64,000 bases of DNA from CAYQVO01 sp964421085 (GCA_964421085.1 CAYQVO010000003.1:62001-126000); one strand, 5' to 3'; counted from the first letter of the stretch, positions 35,646-45,402 are shown. Translations and numbers: made by a program. Notes: generated by a model from the letters alone, not told the origin.

Positions 35646-36359
35646 TCAGGCCCTGGAGCCCGGTGTTGATGCGGCGATAATTTTCGCCGCCACTGCGGCA
35701 GCTCCAACTCCATTATCGATATTCACCACGGCAAGCCCGGGCGCGCAGCTCTGGAGCATCGCCATCAGGGCGCCGGTACCTCCTCCGCCATAGCCGTATC
35801 CAACCGAAGTGGGAATGCCTATCACAGGGATATCAACGAGTCCTGCGACAACTGAAGGCAGGGCGCCGTCCATCCCGGCTGCGACGATTATTGCGGAACA
35901 CGATGAATTCTCCGCCATTTCACGAAGAGGCCCGGCAAGCCTGTGGATACCTGCGACACCGACGTCGTAAGCGGTGATCACTTCGCAGCAGCATGCTTCG
36001 CAGACGATGCGAGCTTCTTCCGCGACCTCGATGTCCGAAGTGCCCGCCGAAATAATCCCGATTTTCCCGCCGCCATTTTTCTCCGGCTTGCTGCCGAAAA
36101 GCAGAGTTCTCCCCGCGGGACTTCTGACTGCACACTGCCCGAATTTCTCTTCGATGAGAGACACAAAGTCTCCGGGACATCTGCTCACAACTGCGAAACC
36201 TGTCTTCTCGATAAGACATTCGACAGCAGAAATAATCTGATTAATGGACTTGCTTTCAGCGAACACGACTTCGGGGCACGCTGTCCGCGCCGCTCTTTCA
36301 TGGTCGACGCGAACCGCGCAGCACTGGGAAAGATTTGAAAGTGTTTCGAACTTATCCAT
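35646..36359 (-). CDS. larB: nickel-pincer cofactor biosynthesis protein LarB
   Basis: A 237-residue LarB, which carboxylates and hydrolyses nicotinic acid adenine dinucleotide at the start of nickel-pincer synthesis. The C-terminal two-thirds resembles AIR carboxylase (PurE) and shows IGIISAGTSDIEVAEEA, YDVGVAGIHRL, AIIVAAGMDGALPSVVAGL and GIPTSVGYGYGGGGTGAL. I used the ATG at 36359 (MDKFETLS), which overlaps the end of larE by 8 bases; a further 15 codons upstream are open but lie inside larE. Located between larE and larC. Confidence 0.94.
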   Translation of the reverse strand: MDKFETLSNLSQCCAVRVDHERAARTACPEVVFAESKSINQIISAVECLIEKTGFAVVSRCPGDFVSLIEEKFGQCAVRSPAGRTLLFGSKPEKNGGGKIGIISAGTSDIEVAEEARIVCEACCCEVITAYDVGVAGIHRLAGPLREMAENSSCSAIIVAAGMDGALPSVVAGLVDIPVIGIPTSVGYGYGGGGTGALMAMLQSCAPGLAVVNIDNGVGAAAVAAKIIAASTPGSRA

Positions 36360-37164
36360 CCACGACCTCGTTAAGGCTTCCCGCCCGGTAGCCCGCGAGA
36401 TCAAGAGTCACGTGCTTGAACCCGAGGCTCTGGAGCTTTTCTACGATACCTTCTCTCATGCCGGTTGCGGCAAATTTCTCCATTTCATCGCGGGAAACCT
36501 CTATACGCGCGACAGCTCCATGGTGCCGGACACGCACCTGTCGCATACCCGCTTCTCTCAGAAAAGACTCCCCTTCTTCTATCTGTCTCAATTTCTGAGG
36601 CGTTATCTCGCTGCCGTAGGGGATCCTCGAAGAAAGGCAGGCCATGGCAGGCTTGTCGTGTGTCCTCAGTCCCATTTCTTCTGAAATCTTCCTTATCTCC
36701 TGTTTGGTCAGGTCCGCTTCAAGCAGCGGGGCTCTGACGCCGTGCAGCTGCGCCGCTTTCATTCCGGGACGGTAATCTCCAGTGTCGTCGGCATTTGCGC
36801 CGTGAAGCACGGCGCGCAGTCCGTATCTTTCCGCCACCCGGCGCAGGGTTTTAAACAGTTCATCTTTGCAGTAAAAGCATCGCTGCGGGGTGTTTTCCAG
36901 GTACTGGTCGAGCATAAACTCGCCGGTGGCCGCAAACTCATGCCGCGCTCCGATTGAGCGTGCAAGATCGACGCACTCGTTCTTTTCACTATCAGGAAGG
37001 CTCAAGGTATCGCTGGTAACGGCAAGAACTTTGTCTTTCCCCAGAACTTCAACAGCAACCGCGAGCAGACAGGTGCTGTCGACTCCGCCTGAAAAAGCCA
37101 CAAGGACCGACGGGAATTCCCGGAGAATCGATTGAAGCCTTTCTTGTTTCTGAGACAGATCCAT
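36352..37164 (-). CDS. larE: ATP-dependent sacrificial sulfur transferase LarE
   Basis: A 270-residue PP-loop enzyme that donates sulfur to the nickel-pincer precursor. The PP-loop is SGGVDST (25-31). C176 sits in KPAMACLSSRIPYG, the residue number and context of the sacrificial cysteine of Lactobacillus plantarum LarE as I recall it; C96 and C99 are also present (RCFYCKDE). GANADDTGDYRPG is characteristic. First gene of the lar-kinase-nrf run; it diverges from kdsB with only 61 bases between starts. No clear Shine-Dalgarno precedes the ATG. Confidence 0.94.
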   Translation of the reverse strand: MDLSQKQERLQSILREFPSVLVAFSGGVDSTCLLAVAVEVLGKDKVLAVTSDTLSLPDSEKNECVDLARSIGARHEFAATGEFMLDQYLENTPQRCFYCKDELFKTLRRVAERYGLRAVLHGANADDTGDYRPGMKAAQLHGVRAPLLEADLTKQEIRKISEEMGLRTHDKPAMACLSSRIPYGSEITPQKLRQIEEGESFLREAGMRQVRVRHHGAVARIEVSRDEMEKFAATGMREGIVEKLQSLGFKHVTLDLAGYRAGSLNEVVDG

Positions 37165-37225
37165 GGGAAATTTATTTTATTTCGCCATTGAACCCGTTTG
37201 CAAGCCGGGCCACACTGGAGCGGAA

Positions 37226-38020
37226 ATGAAAACAGTAATAATCATCCCGGCCCGGTATGGATCAAGCAGATTTCCGGGAAAACCGCTTGTTGTAATTGAA
37301 GGACGATCTCTCCTGAACCGCACATGGCTCATTGCCCGGGACGTGCCCGGCGCAGATGAAGTTTATATAGCGACAGACGACCGGCGTCTGTTCGATCATG
37401 CACGGGAATTCGGGGCACAGGTGCTGATGACATCCTCCAAATGCAGAAACGGAACAGAACGAGTGTATGAAGCCGCCGGGAAACTGCCTGAGACTCCCGG
37501 CATAATCATAAACCTTCAGGGCGATGCTCTTCTCACGCCTCCCTGGGTCATACAGGCTCTGATAGATAAAATGAAGGTAGATGCCTCGGCGGAAATTGCA
37601 ACACCGGCAACCAGACTCAATGCTGCACAGTATGAGGCTCTGCTTGATTCAAAAAAAACGGGCCAGGCGGCGGGAACAACCGTCACTTTCGATTCGAACG
37701 GCTATGCTCTTTACTTCTCGAAGTCCGTAATCCCGTTTGTAAGGACGCGAAGTGAAGCTCTTCCCGTATACCGTCATATCGGGCTTTATGCATACAGGTT
37801 TGAATCACTCGAGCGTCTGCAGAGTCTCGAACCGGGACAGTTCGAAAGAGCTGAACAGCTCGAACAGCTCCGGGCTCTGGAGCACGGCATCAGGATCCTC
37901 ATTGTCCCTGTTGATTACCGCGGGCGAACTCACTGGTCGGTCGACAGTCCTGAGGATGCCGGGAAAGCCGCCGAGATAATAAGAAGAGAAGGAGAGCTTT
38001 GTGAATCTTTATCTTATTAG
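37226..38020 (+). CDS. kdsB: 3-deoxy-manno-octulosonate cytidylyltransferase
   Basis: A 264-residue CMP-KDO synthetase that activates KDO for the LPS inner core. The N-terminus IIPARYGSSRFPGKPLVVI is the family hallmark; later NGTERVYEAA, IIINLQGDALL and VYRHIGLYAYRFESLERL are seen. In the last, most enzymes read QGDEP; here QGDALL, a small departure. The ATG at 37226 has GGAG upstream; the open frame before it lies in the divergent intergenic region. It overlaps the histidine phosphatase gene by 20 bases. No kdsA, kdsC or kdsD is nearby. Confidence 0.93.
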   Translation: MKTVIIIPARYGSSRFPGKPLVVIEGRSLLNRTWLIARDVPGADEVYIATDDRRLFDHAREFGAQVLMTSSKCRNGTERVYEAAGKLPETPGIIINLQGDALLTPPWVIQALIDKMKVDASAEIATPATRLNAAQYEALLDSKKTGQAAGTTVTFDSNGYALYFSKSVIPFVRTRSEALPVYRHIGLYAYRFESLERLQSLEPGQFERAEQLEQLRALEHGIRILIVPVDYRGRTHWSVDSPEDAGKAAEIIRREGELCESLSY

Positions 38021-38630
38021 ACATGGAAACACCTTCGAGCCTGACGAAAAAGTCGTCTGGGCGGGCTCGAGGAACGATCTTCCGCTGGTCAGAAAAGGGC
38101 TCGAACAGGCGGAGACTGCGGCAAAGTGGCTTCTTGACAATAATGTTAAACCGGCGGTTTTATTCTGCGGACCACTTGCGCGCACACGCACATTCGCCTC
38201 GATTATCCGTGAAAGAATTGGTCTGTCCGCACCGCTGATTGACCAGAGGCTCAATGAACTCGACTACGGCGAATGGAGCGGACTTACTGATGCTGAAGTT
38301 TCCGGGCTCTTCGGGGAAGACGCTTTGACTGCGTGGCGGGATGAAGGCACATGGCCTGCACGCGGAAACTGGGGGAAAAGCGAGGCGGAGGTTCTGGAGG
38401 AAACGCGTGCGTTTCTATCCGACATGGCGGATAAGTTTTCTTCTGAGGATTCCGTCATTGCGGTGACCAGCAATGGGAGACTCAAGTATTTTCTGAAGGC
38501 GTGTAGACATAATGTTCCGGCGGGAGAGATTTCCGTCAAGACGGGCAGGATATGTCTTATTTCCTGTCATGCCGGACCGGGCGAAGGAGTCTTGTGCGAC
38601 GTCCTGTTCTGGAACAAAAAGCCGGATTAG
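38001..38630 (+). CDS. histidine phosphatase family protein
   Basis: A 209-residue phosphoglycerate-mutase-like phosphatase with the catalytic LIRHGNT at residues 5-11, an Arg in CGPLARTRTFASII, the acid in LNELDYGEWSGLTD and a later AVTSNGRLKYFL (in place of the usual SHG). GTG start with AGGAG in front. It is translationally linked to kdsB through a 20-base overlap. A role in sugar-phosphate removal for LPS precursors is possible but unproven. Its stop overlaps that of convergent coaD by 4 bases. The usual second His (VSHG) is replaced by TSNG, which may reduce or alter activity. Confidence 0.85.
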   Translation: MNLYLIRHGNTFEPDEKVVWAGSRNDLPLVRKGLEQAETAAKWLLDNNVKPAVLFCGPLARTRTFASIIRERIGLSAPLIDQRLNELDYGEWSGLTDAEVSGLFGEDALTAWRDEGTWPARGNWGKSEAEVLEETRAFLSDMADKFSSEDSVIAVTSNGRLKYFLKACRHNVPAGEISVKTGRICLISCHAGPGEGVLCDVLFWNKKPD

Positions 38631-39121
38631 AGCGGGCCGCCGAATTTCCGCTTCAGCGCCTCTCTCACTTCCTTCGGCACAAAACGCGAAACATCCCCCT
38701 TCATCTGCGCTATCTGCTTCACGATGCTCGAGCTTATGTATGAGTTCTCTTCCGACGCCACCAGGAAGCATGTCTCCACATCTCCAAGATTCCTGTTCAC
38801 CAGGGCGATCTGCGTTTCGTAATCGAAGTCGCTGATTGCCCTCAAACCGCGCACAATCACCTTGATATTTTCCTGTTTCACGAAATCCACGAGCAGACTC
38901 GAAAAACTCTTGACGAAAACTCTGTCGGTGTATTCCTTGAATATTTCGCGAATAAGAGCCACCCGCTCTTCGGGCGCAAACAACGAGGCTTTTTGGGGGT
39001 TATGGAGGACGGCAACTGTCACACGGTTGAATATCTTGAGCCCACGCAGGATTATATCGACGTGGCCGTTTGTGAGCGGATCGAACGATCCGGGAAATAC
39101 CGCACTGTCTATCAGGGTCAT
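38627..39121 (-). CDS. coaD: phosphopantetheine adenylyltransferase
   Basis: A 164-residue enzyme for the penultimate step of coenzyme A synthesis. The TxGH nucleotide-binding motif is in FPGSFDPLTNGHVDII; further signatures are VIVRGLRAISDFDYETQIAL and YISSSIVKQIAQMKGDV. Size and sequence are as expected. It lies downstream of the Ser/Thr kinase on the same strand (76-base gap). Confidence 0.97.
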   Translation of the reverse strand: MTLIDSAVFPGSFDPLTNGHVDIILRGLKIFNRVTVAVLHNPQKASLFAPEERVALIREIFKEYTDRVFVKSFSSLLVDFVKQENIKVIVRGLRAISDFDYETQIALVNRNLGDVETCFLVASEENSYISSSIVKQIAQMKGDVSRFVPKEVREALKRKFGGPL

Positions 39122-39197
39122 ACGTGTCTGTCGCTCCCGTCGCCGTTATAACGATTTTTCAAATGAAGCGCCAGCGGAAGCAGGGGAAAGAAACATT

Positions 39198-40379
39198 CTA
39201 CATCACCTTCCAGATCAGGAACGCCCCCATCGCGACGCACGCCGAAGCAAAGAACAGCAGAAGAAGCTGCCACCCGCGAGGCGGGAGCCTTCCCGGTTTC
39301 AGACCCCCCTTTTTTCCTGCTCCTGTCGAGCCTGTACCCGTTCCCGCAACAGTACCCGTTGAAGGATTTTTCCTTTTCTTCGGAGTCTTCCACCTGTTTC
39401 CAAAAAGAACGTTCCCCGGCGAGGCCGGCCACTCCTTTATTTCCGACGCTTCGAAACCTCCCTCCACGGAAATGCCCGTTTCAGGCGCCGCCTTCCTCGG
39501 CGAGTCGCTCCTGCTGTACATAACGAGCGCATTCATGAAGTCATTATCGAGACCGAGCGCTGCGCCGAAAGCCCGCACCATTTCCGCGCCTGTCCTGAAT
39601 CGTTCTTCCTTCCCGAATGCCAGCGCCTTGTCGAACTCGGCCTCTAGAGCAAGCGGGAGTTCGGGCGCGACAGCAGTAAGATCGTGACGGATTCCTTTCA
39701 GTATATTCGTGAGAACAGCAGTAGAGTCCCTGCCTGAAAAAGGCCGTTTCCCTGAAAAACACTCAAATGCCATCACACCAAGACTGAAAAGATCGGTCTG
39801 ATTATCCACGTCTTTATTGAGAATCTGCTCGGGCGACATGTAACTTGGGGTCCCCATTACAGGCTCGCTTCCGTCAGGAGAGCCGCCCATATGGGCGACA
39901 CCGAAATCAAGAACGTAAGCGCGGCGTACGCGATCAATGAGGACATTGCTCGGCTTTATGTCGCGGTGAATCACACCATTTCCATGCGCGTAATCCAGAG
40001 CGGAAGCGACCTGCGCAATAATGTGCATGGCATCATGAATCGAAAGCTTCTCGAGCCGTTCGAGCCGCCGGTCGAGCCCCTCTCCTTCGACATGATCCAT
40101 TACAAGGTATGGGCTCTCGTTTTCGGTGCTCACCTCGAAAATAGTGATGATACTGGGATGGCGGAGATTTCCCGCTGACCGGGCCTCTGTCCTGAATCTC
40201 TCAAGCGCAGCTTCTTCCGTGAAAACGCTGTCCCCGGTAATCCGCCTGAGGACTTTGATGGCGACTGTTCTGCCGATTTCCGGATCCTGAGCTTTGTACA
40301 CGATACCCATCGAACCACGCCCGATGGTTTCCAAAATGGTGTATTTGCCGATTGTGTGGACCGTACCGCTGTCTGCCAT
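39198..40379 (-). CDS. eukaryotic-like Ser/Thr protein kinase with C-terminal membrane anchor
   Basis: A 393-residue Hanks-type kinase. The glycine loop is IGRGSMGIVYKA (19-30), ATP lysine K42, catalytic loop HRDIKPSNVL (138-147), DFG at 158-160 and substrate loop GTPSYMSPEQILN. After the kinase core (to about 265) comes a low-complexity Ser/Thr/Gly/Lys linker (GTVAGTGTGSTGAGKKGG) and one helix close to the C-terminus (QLLLLFFASACVAMGAFLIW). There are no PASTA or sensor repeats outside, so it signals from the inside with only a short outer tail. The full active site suggests activity. Targets unknown; it stands next to nifJ and coaD. Confidence 0.93.
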   Translation of the reverse strand: MADSGTVHTIGKYTILETIGRGSMGIVYKAQDPEIGRTVAIKVLRRITGDSVFTEEAALERFRTEARSAGNLRHPSIITIFEVSTENESPYLVMDHVEGEGLDRRLERLEKLSIHDAMHIIAQVASALDYAHGNGVIHRDIKPSNVLIDRVRRAYVLDFGVAHMGGSPDGSEPVMGTPSYMSPEQILNKDVDNQTDLFSLGVMAFECFSGKRPFSGRDSTAVLTNILKGIRHDLTAVAPELPLALEAEFDKALAFGKEERFRTGAEMVRAFGAALGLDNDFMNALVMYSRSDSPRKAAPETGISVEGGFEASEIKEWPASPGNVLFGNRWKTPKKRKNPSTGTVAGTGTGSTGAGKKGGLKPGRLPPRGWQLLLLFFASACVAMGAFLIWKVM

Positions 40380-40758
40380 TGGAGAGAAATGGTATCATAT
40401 ATAACTCGCCGAAAATACACCGTTTAAGATTGCCGATTAAGTGTGCGATCAGTTGCGAATATCCCCCGAATCCATTTTCAAATGCTCTCAGAACCCGTAT
40501 AATTTTCAGGATTTCCGGGACTTTTCACACTTCTCCTTCCCCTCATTGCCCGTCAGGATGACAAGTTCGGGCAGCATGAAAAATCGGGGCAAAGAGGCCT
40601 GGTACGGGAAAACGACTGGAAAATCCGGCTGCATTCTCTGCTGCCCTTCAGTGGGCCTGCTGCTCCATTGGTACGGCAGATGTGCGGCACTCCCTGAAGA
40701 TTGGCCCGGCTGATAATAAGTCCGGCGCGTTACTTTTTAATATTTTTGAGAGAAAAAG
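40380..40758. other. intergenic region upstream of the PFOR gene
   Basis: 379 bases between the divergent kinase and PFOR genes. I find no credible gene. It should hold the promoters of both. TAATAT at 40738-40743 resembles a -10 but lies only 15 bases from the ATG and has no good -35 partner. GAGAGA just before the PFOR ATG is the probable ribosome binding site. Confidence 0.5.
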
Positions 40759-43700
40759 ATGACTGAACGAACCAGGTTGACAATCGATGGTAACGAGGCG
40801 ACTGCCGGCGTAGCTCATCGTCTGAGCGAAGTTATTGCCATATATCCGATCACCCCGTCTTCCAATATGGGAGAGCTTTCCGATCAGTGGTCGGCGGAGG
40901 GCCGCCGGAACATCTGGGGGACAGTTCCCCTGGTTGTGGAGATGCAGAGCGAGGGAGGGGCTTCCGGCGCTGTGCACGGCGCGCTGCAGACAGGAGGTTT
41001 GTCCACTACCTTTACTGCATCGCAGGGACTCCTGCTCATGATACCGAACATGTTCAAGATCGCAGGAGAGCTTACTTCAACTGTCTTCCATGTGACCGCA
41101 AGGACCGTGGCGACTCACGCTCTCTCAATTTTCGGCGATCACTCCGATGTCATGGCGACTCGCAGCACCGGCTGGGCGCTTGCCTGCTCCGGTTCCGTCC
41201 AGGAAGCAATGGACATGGCCGCAATCTGCCATTCGGCGACACTCGAAGCCCGGGTGCCTTTCCTTCATTTCTTTGACGGATTCCGAACCTCGCATGAAGT
41301 GCTGAAAATCGAAACGCTCTCCGACGACGATCTGAGAAAGATGGTGAGTGACGACCTTGTCCGCGCTCACAGAGCCAGAGCTCTTAATCCCGAAAGTCCG
41401 AAACTGCGGGGCACAGCGCAGAATCCTGATGTATTCTTTCAGGCCCGTGAGGCGTGCAACCCGTATTATGACAAGTGCGCGGGGATCGTTCAGAAAGCAA
41501 TGGACAAGTATGCTGCTTTGACCGGCCGCGCTTATCGCCTCTTTGACTATGTCGGCGCACCGGACGCTGAGCGGGTGATTATCATGATGGGCTCCGGCGC
41601 CGAAGTCGCGCATGAAGCTGTGGAACACCTGGTCAAAAAGGGCGAAAAGGTCGGCCTTATAAAGGTTCGTCTCTTCCGTCCGTTCTCGACAGAGGCGCTT
41701 CTTCAGGCTCTTCCGAAATCGACGAAATCAATCGCGGTCCTCGATCGCACCAAGGAACCGGGCGCTGTCGGTGAGCCGCTTTATCAGGATGTAATCACGG
41801 CGCTTGGTGAAGCCCTTGTCCGCGGCACGTCCCCATTTGGAAACACGATCCCTCGCGTCGTGGGGGGCCGATACGGGCTTTCTTCGAAGGAATTCACTCC
41901 GGCAATGGCCAAGGGTGTTTTTGATGCCCTTGAAGATTCCGCGATCAAGAGTTCAACTCCGCAGCATTTCACCATCGGCATTGAGGATGATGTCACCAAC
42001 CTGAGCATCAAGTACGACCCGGGTTTCAGCTCCGAAAGACCCGATACTGTGCGCGCCATGTTCTACGGACTCGGCGCGGATGGAACAGTCGGCGCCAACA
42101 AGAACTCGATTAAGATTATCGGCGAAGACACTGAAAACTATGCTCAGGGCTATTTCGTGTACGACTCCAAGAAGTCCGGCTCGATGACGGTATCTCACCT
42201 TCGATTCGGACCTGAGCCAATCAGGTCGTCATACCTTATTTCACGCGCCAACTTTATCGCATGCCATCAGTTCAACTTCCTGGAGAGGATCGATGTTCTG
42301 CAGGCGGCCGACGAAAACGCGGTCTTTCTTCTCAACAGCACGTTCGGGCCTGACGAAGTGTGGAATGAACTCCCGCGCAGGATTCAGGAAGAGATAATCG
42401 AGAAGAAGCTGAAATTTTACGTGATTGACGGTTATTCCGTAGCGCGCGCAGCGGGAATGGGAACACGCATCAATACCGTGATGCAGACATGCTTCTTTGC
42501 GATAAGCGGCGTTTTGCCCCGTGAAGAGGCGATCAAGGCAATCAAGTTTGCGGTGAAGAAGACTTACGGGAAGCGCGGCGAAGCGGTGGTTCAGAAGAAT
42601 TATGACGCCATCGACGCGGCCCTTGCGCATCTGCACGAAGTCAAGGTCCCTGCATCGGCAACCAGCACGATCGAAATGAAGCCGCCGTTCTCAAATGAAG
42701 CGCCTGACTTTATCAGGAATGTGCTCGGTTCGATATTTGGAGGAAAGGGAGACTCGCTCCCGGTGAGCGCCATGCCTCGGGACGGCACATTCCCCACAGC
42801 AACAGCCCAGTGGGAGAAGCGCAATATTACGCTCGAGATTCCGGTGTGGGATACTGAATCATGCATTCAGTGCGGTAAATGCAGTCTTGTGTGCCCGCAC
42901 GCCGCAATCCGCGCGAAGATCTATGACGCAGAGCTTGCGAAGAACGCTCCTGCGACATTCAAATCAGTTCCTGCGAAGTGGGCGGAGTTCAAGGGGCAGA
43001 TGTTCACACTTCAGATCGCTCCCGAAGACTGCACCGGATGCGGGTTATGCCTCGAGGCATGTCCTGTAAAGAGCAAGACCGAGGTCAAACGCAAAGCCAT
43101 AAACATGGCGCCGCAGCCTCCCATAAGGGAAAGCGAGAACGAGAACTGGAAGTTCTTCCTCGGCATTCCCGAAGTGGACCGAAGCAAACTGAAAGTGAAC
43201 ATGGTCAAGGATGTTCAGCTTCTGCGTCCGCTCTTCGAGTTCTCGGGAGCGTGCGGCGGATGCGGCGAGACTCCATACCTGAAGCTCATGTCGCAGCTCT
43301 TCGGAGACAGGGCCGTCTGCGCAAATGCCACGGGCTGCTCGTCCATATACGGCGCGAATCTTCCGACCACGCCCTGGGCGGTTAATGCTGATGGGCGGGG
43401 TCCTTCATGGTCGAACTCCCTGTTTGAAGACAATGCCGAGTTCGGACTTGGATACAGACTTACAATCGACAAGCAGAATGAGTACGCAAAGGAACTCGTG
43501 CAGAAGATGTCGGAGCAAATCGGCGCCGACCTCGTAACGCGCCTGATGGAAACGGACCAGCACACGGAGCTCGGGATCGCGGAGCAGCGGGCAAACGTCG
43601 CAGCGCTGAAAACGATCCTCGCCGGAATTGATTCGGACGATTCGCGGAATCTCGCAAGCATTGCCGACGTTCTGGTGAGGCGAAGCGTCTGGATTATCGG

Positions 43701-44346
43701 CGGCGACGGCTGGGCTTATGATATCGGCTATGGAGGGCTCGATCACGTTCTCGCCTCCGGCCGCGACGTCAATATTCTTGTGCTGGATACTGAAGTGTAT
43801 TCCAACACAGGAGGGCAGATGTCGAAGGCAACTCCGAAGGGCGCTGTCGCAAAGTTTGCGGCGGGCGGAAAGCGTCAGGCGAAAAAAGAGCTTGGCCTCT
43901 TTGCCATGGCGTACGGCACGGTGTATGTCGCCAAGGTCGCCTTCGGCGCCAATGATGCGCACACAATCCGCGCTTTCATTGAAGCTGAAAGGCACCCCGG
44001 CCCGTCCATCGTAATCGCGTACTGTCACTGCATTGCTCACGGGTACGATCTTAAAAACGGCCTTGAGCAGCAGAAAGCCGCAGTTGCGTCGGGCTACTGG
44101 CCGTTGTATCGCTACAATCCGGCTTTGAAGGCTGAAGGGAAAAATCCTTTCATGCTGGATTCGAAGAAACCGGCCCTTCCGCTCGAGAAGTACATGTACA
44201 ATGAGACGCGTTTCAAAATGCTTACGCAGATTGCCCCGGAGGCGGCCGCGCAGCTTTTGAAGGAAGCTCAGGCTGACGTCACCGAGCGGTTCGCGGACTA
44301 TGAGAAGCTTGCGGGCGCCGGTTCATCCGAAGCGGGCGCTGAATAG
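40759..44346 (+). CDS. nifJ: pyruvate:ferredoxin (flavodoxin) oxidoreductase, single chain
   Basis: A 1195-residue enzyme that converts pyruvate and CoA to acetyl-CoA, CO2 and reduced ferredoxin. Domains in order: pyrimidine-binding (IYPITPSSNMGELSDQW), transketolase-C-like, gamma domain (around MFYGLGADGTVGANKNS), a two-cluster ferredoxin domain (CIQCGKCSLVCP and CTGCGLCLEACP), and the TPP domain (GDGWAYDIGYGGLDHVL, LDTEVYSNTGGQMSKATP) with extra Cys in FSGACGGCGETP and NATGCSSIYG for the third cluster. Full length. It is followed after 33 bases by a dihydroorotate dehydrogenase-like gene. Anaerobic central metabolism; the direction of flux is not known. Confidence 0.97.
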   Translation: MTERTRLTIDGNEATAGVAHRLSEVIAIYPITPSSNMGELSDQWSAEGRRNIWGTVPLVVEMQSEGGASGAVHGALQTGGLSTTFTASQGLLLMIPNMFKIAGELTSTVFHVTARTVATHALSIFGDHSDVMATRSTGWALACSGSVQEAMDMAAICHSATLEARVPFLHFFDGFRTSHEVLKIETLSDDDLRKMVSDDLVRAHRARALNPESPKLRGTAQNPDVFFQAREACNPYYDKCAGIVQKAMDKYAALTGRAYRLFDYVGAPDAERVIIMMGSGAEVAHEAVEHLVKKGEKVGLIKVRLFRPFSTEALLQALPKSTKSIAVLDRTKEPGAVGEPLYQDVITALGEALVRGTSPFGNTIPRVVGGRYGLSSKEFTPAMAKGVFDALEDSAIKSSTPQHFTIGIEDDVTNLSIKYDPGFSSERPDTVRAMFYGLGADGTVGANKNSIKIIGEDTENYAQGYFVYDSKKSGSMTVSHLRFGPEPIRSSYLISRANFIACHQFNFLERIDVLQAADENAVFLLNSTFGPDEVWNELPRRIQEEIIEKKLKFYVIDGYSVARAAGMGTRINTVMQTCFFAISGVLPREEAIKAIKFAVKKTYGKRGEAVVQKNYDAIDAALAHLHEVKVPASATSTIEMKPPFSNEAPDFIRNVLGSIFGGKGDSLPVSAMPRDGTFPTATAQWEKRNITLEIPVWDTESCIQCGKCSLVCPHAAIRAKIYDAELAKNAPATFKSVPAKWAEFKGQMFTLQIAPEDCTGCGLCLEACPVKSKTEVKRKAINMAPQPPIRESENENWKFFLGIPEVDRSKLKVNMVKDVQLLRPLFEFSGACGGCGETPYLKLMSQLFGDRAVCANATGCSSIYGANLPTTPWAVNADGRGPSWSNSLFEDNAEFGLGYRLTIDKQNEYAKELVQKMSEQIGADLVTRLMETDQHTELGIAEQRANVAALKTILAGIDSDDSRNLASIADVLVRRSVWIIGGDGWAYDIGYGGLDHVLASGRDVNILVLDTEVYSNTGGQMSKATPKGAVAKFAAGGKRQAKKELGLFAMAYGTVYVAKVAFGANDAHTIRAFIEAERHPGPSIVIAYCHCIAHGYDLKNGLEQQKAAVASGYWPLYRYNPALKAEGKNPFMLDSKKPALPLEKYMYNETRFKMLTQIAPEAAAQLLKEAQADVTERFADYEKLAGAGSSEAGAE

Positions 44347-44379
44347 AATGTTTAAGTGACGAATGAATGGAGTGATATT

Positions 44380-45384
44380 ATGGCTGACCTTCGAACAAAT
44401 TACCTGGGCCTCACCCTTGAAAATCCAATCGTTCACGGCGCCGGGCCGCTGGCAAAAGACCTGGATTCCATACGCCGGATGGAAGACGCCGGCATAGGCG
44501 GAATCGTGCTGCACTCGCTTTTCGAGGAGCAGATAAACCATGACAGCAACGAACTCGACCACTTCCTTTTCGCAGGAAGCGAGAGCTTTGCGGAAGCGTT
44601 GACGTACTTCCCGGAACCGGCAAGCTACAAACTGGGGCCTGATGAGTATTTGACTCATATTCAGAAGGCGAAATCCGCCGTCAAAGTTCCCCTCATAGGG
44701 AGCCTTAACGGCGTGTCAACAGGCGGGTGGATAAGCTACGCAAAAAAGATTGAGGAGGCGGGAGCTGATGCTCTCGAGCTTAATATTTACTTCATTCCGA
44801 CCGACCCCAACCTCACTTCTGAGCAGATTGAGAACAACTACGTCAGTCTGGTGAAGGATGTCGTTGCAGGCGTGAAAATTCCTGTCGCCGTCAAACTGAG
44901 CCCGTTTTTCAGCAATGTTGCAAACATGGCAAAGAGACTCGAAGGAGCAGGAGCAAAAGCTCTTGTGCTCTTCAACCGCTTCTATCAGCCGGACATCGAT
45001 CTGGAGGCTCTGGAAGTCGTGCCGAAAGCGACACTGAGCAGGCGTGACGAGCAGGAGTTCCGGCTTCCGCTTCGGTGGATTGCGATACTTTTCGGTAAAG
45101 TCGCCTGTGACCTCGCTCTCACGACCGGCGTTCACACGTCGCAGGATGTTCTGAAGGGGCTGATGGCGGGCGCGAAAGTGACGATGCTCACTTCCGAGCT
45201 TATGAACAACGGCATCGGACGCATTGCTCAGATCAAGACAGAGATGAAACAGTGGCTTGACGATAAAGAATACGCTTCTGTCGAGCAGATGACTGGCAGC
45301 ATGAGCCAGAAGTCGGTGCCGCATCCGGCTGTCTTCGAGCGCGCGCATTACATGCGGGCCCTCAACAAAGTTCCGCAGGGGTAA
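44380..45384 (+). CDS. dihydroorotate dehydrogenase-like FMN protein
   Basis: A 334-residue TIM-barrel protein of the class 1 dihydroorotate dehydrogenase type ([52 protein letters not shown]). These co-occur with PFOR genes and are annotated dihydroorotate dehydrogenase-like; whether they oxidise dihydroorotate or another dihydropyrimidine is unclear. Start ATG at 44380 has GGAG nine bases upstream; an earlier in-frame start lies inside the intergenic gap. The usual active-site Cys/Ser neighbourhood could not be confirmed. Likely co-transcribed with nifJ. Confidence 0.88.
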   Translation: MADLRTNYLGLTLENPIVHGAGPLAKDLDSIRRMEDAGIGGIVLHSLFEEQINHDSNELDHFLFAGSESFAEALTYFPEPASYKLGPDEYLTHIQKAKSAVKVPLIGSLNGVSTGGWISYAKKIEEAGADALELNIYFIPTDPNLTSEQIENNYVSLVKDVVAGVKIPVAVKLSPFFSNVANMAKRLEGAGAKALVLFNRFYQPDIDLEALEVVPKATLSRRDEQEFRLPLRWIAILFGKVACDLALTTGVHTSQDVLKGLMAGAKVTMLTSELMNNGIGRIAQIKTEMKQWLDDKEYASVEQMTGSMSQKSVPHPAVFERAHYMRALNKVPQG

Positions 45385-45402
45385 GGCACTTCCCTCCATT
45401 TC

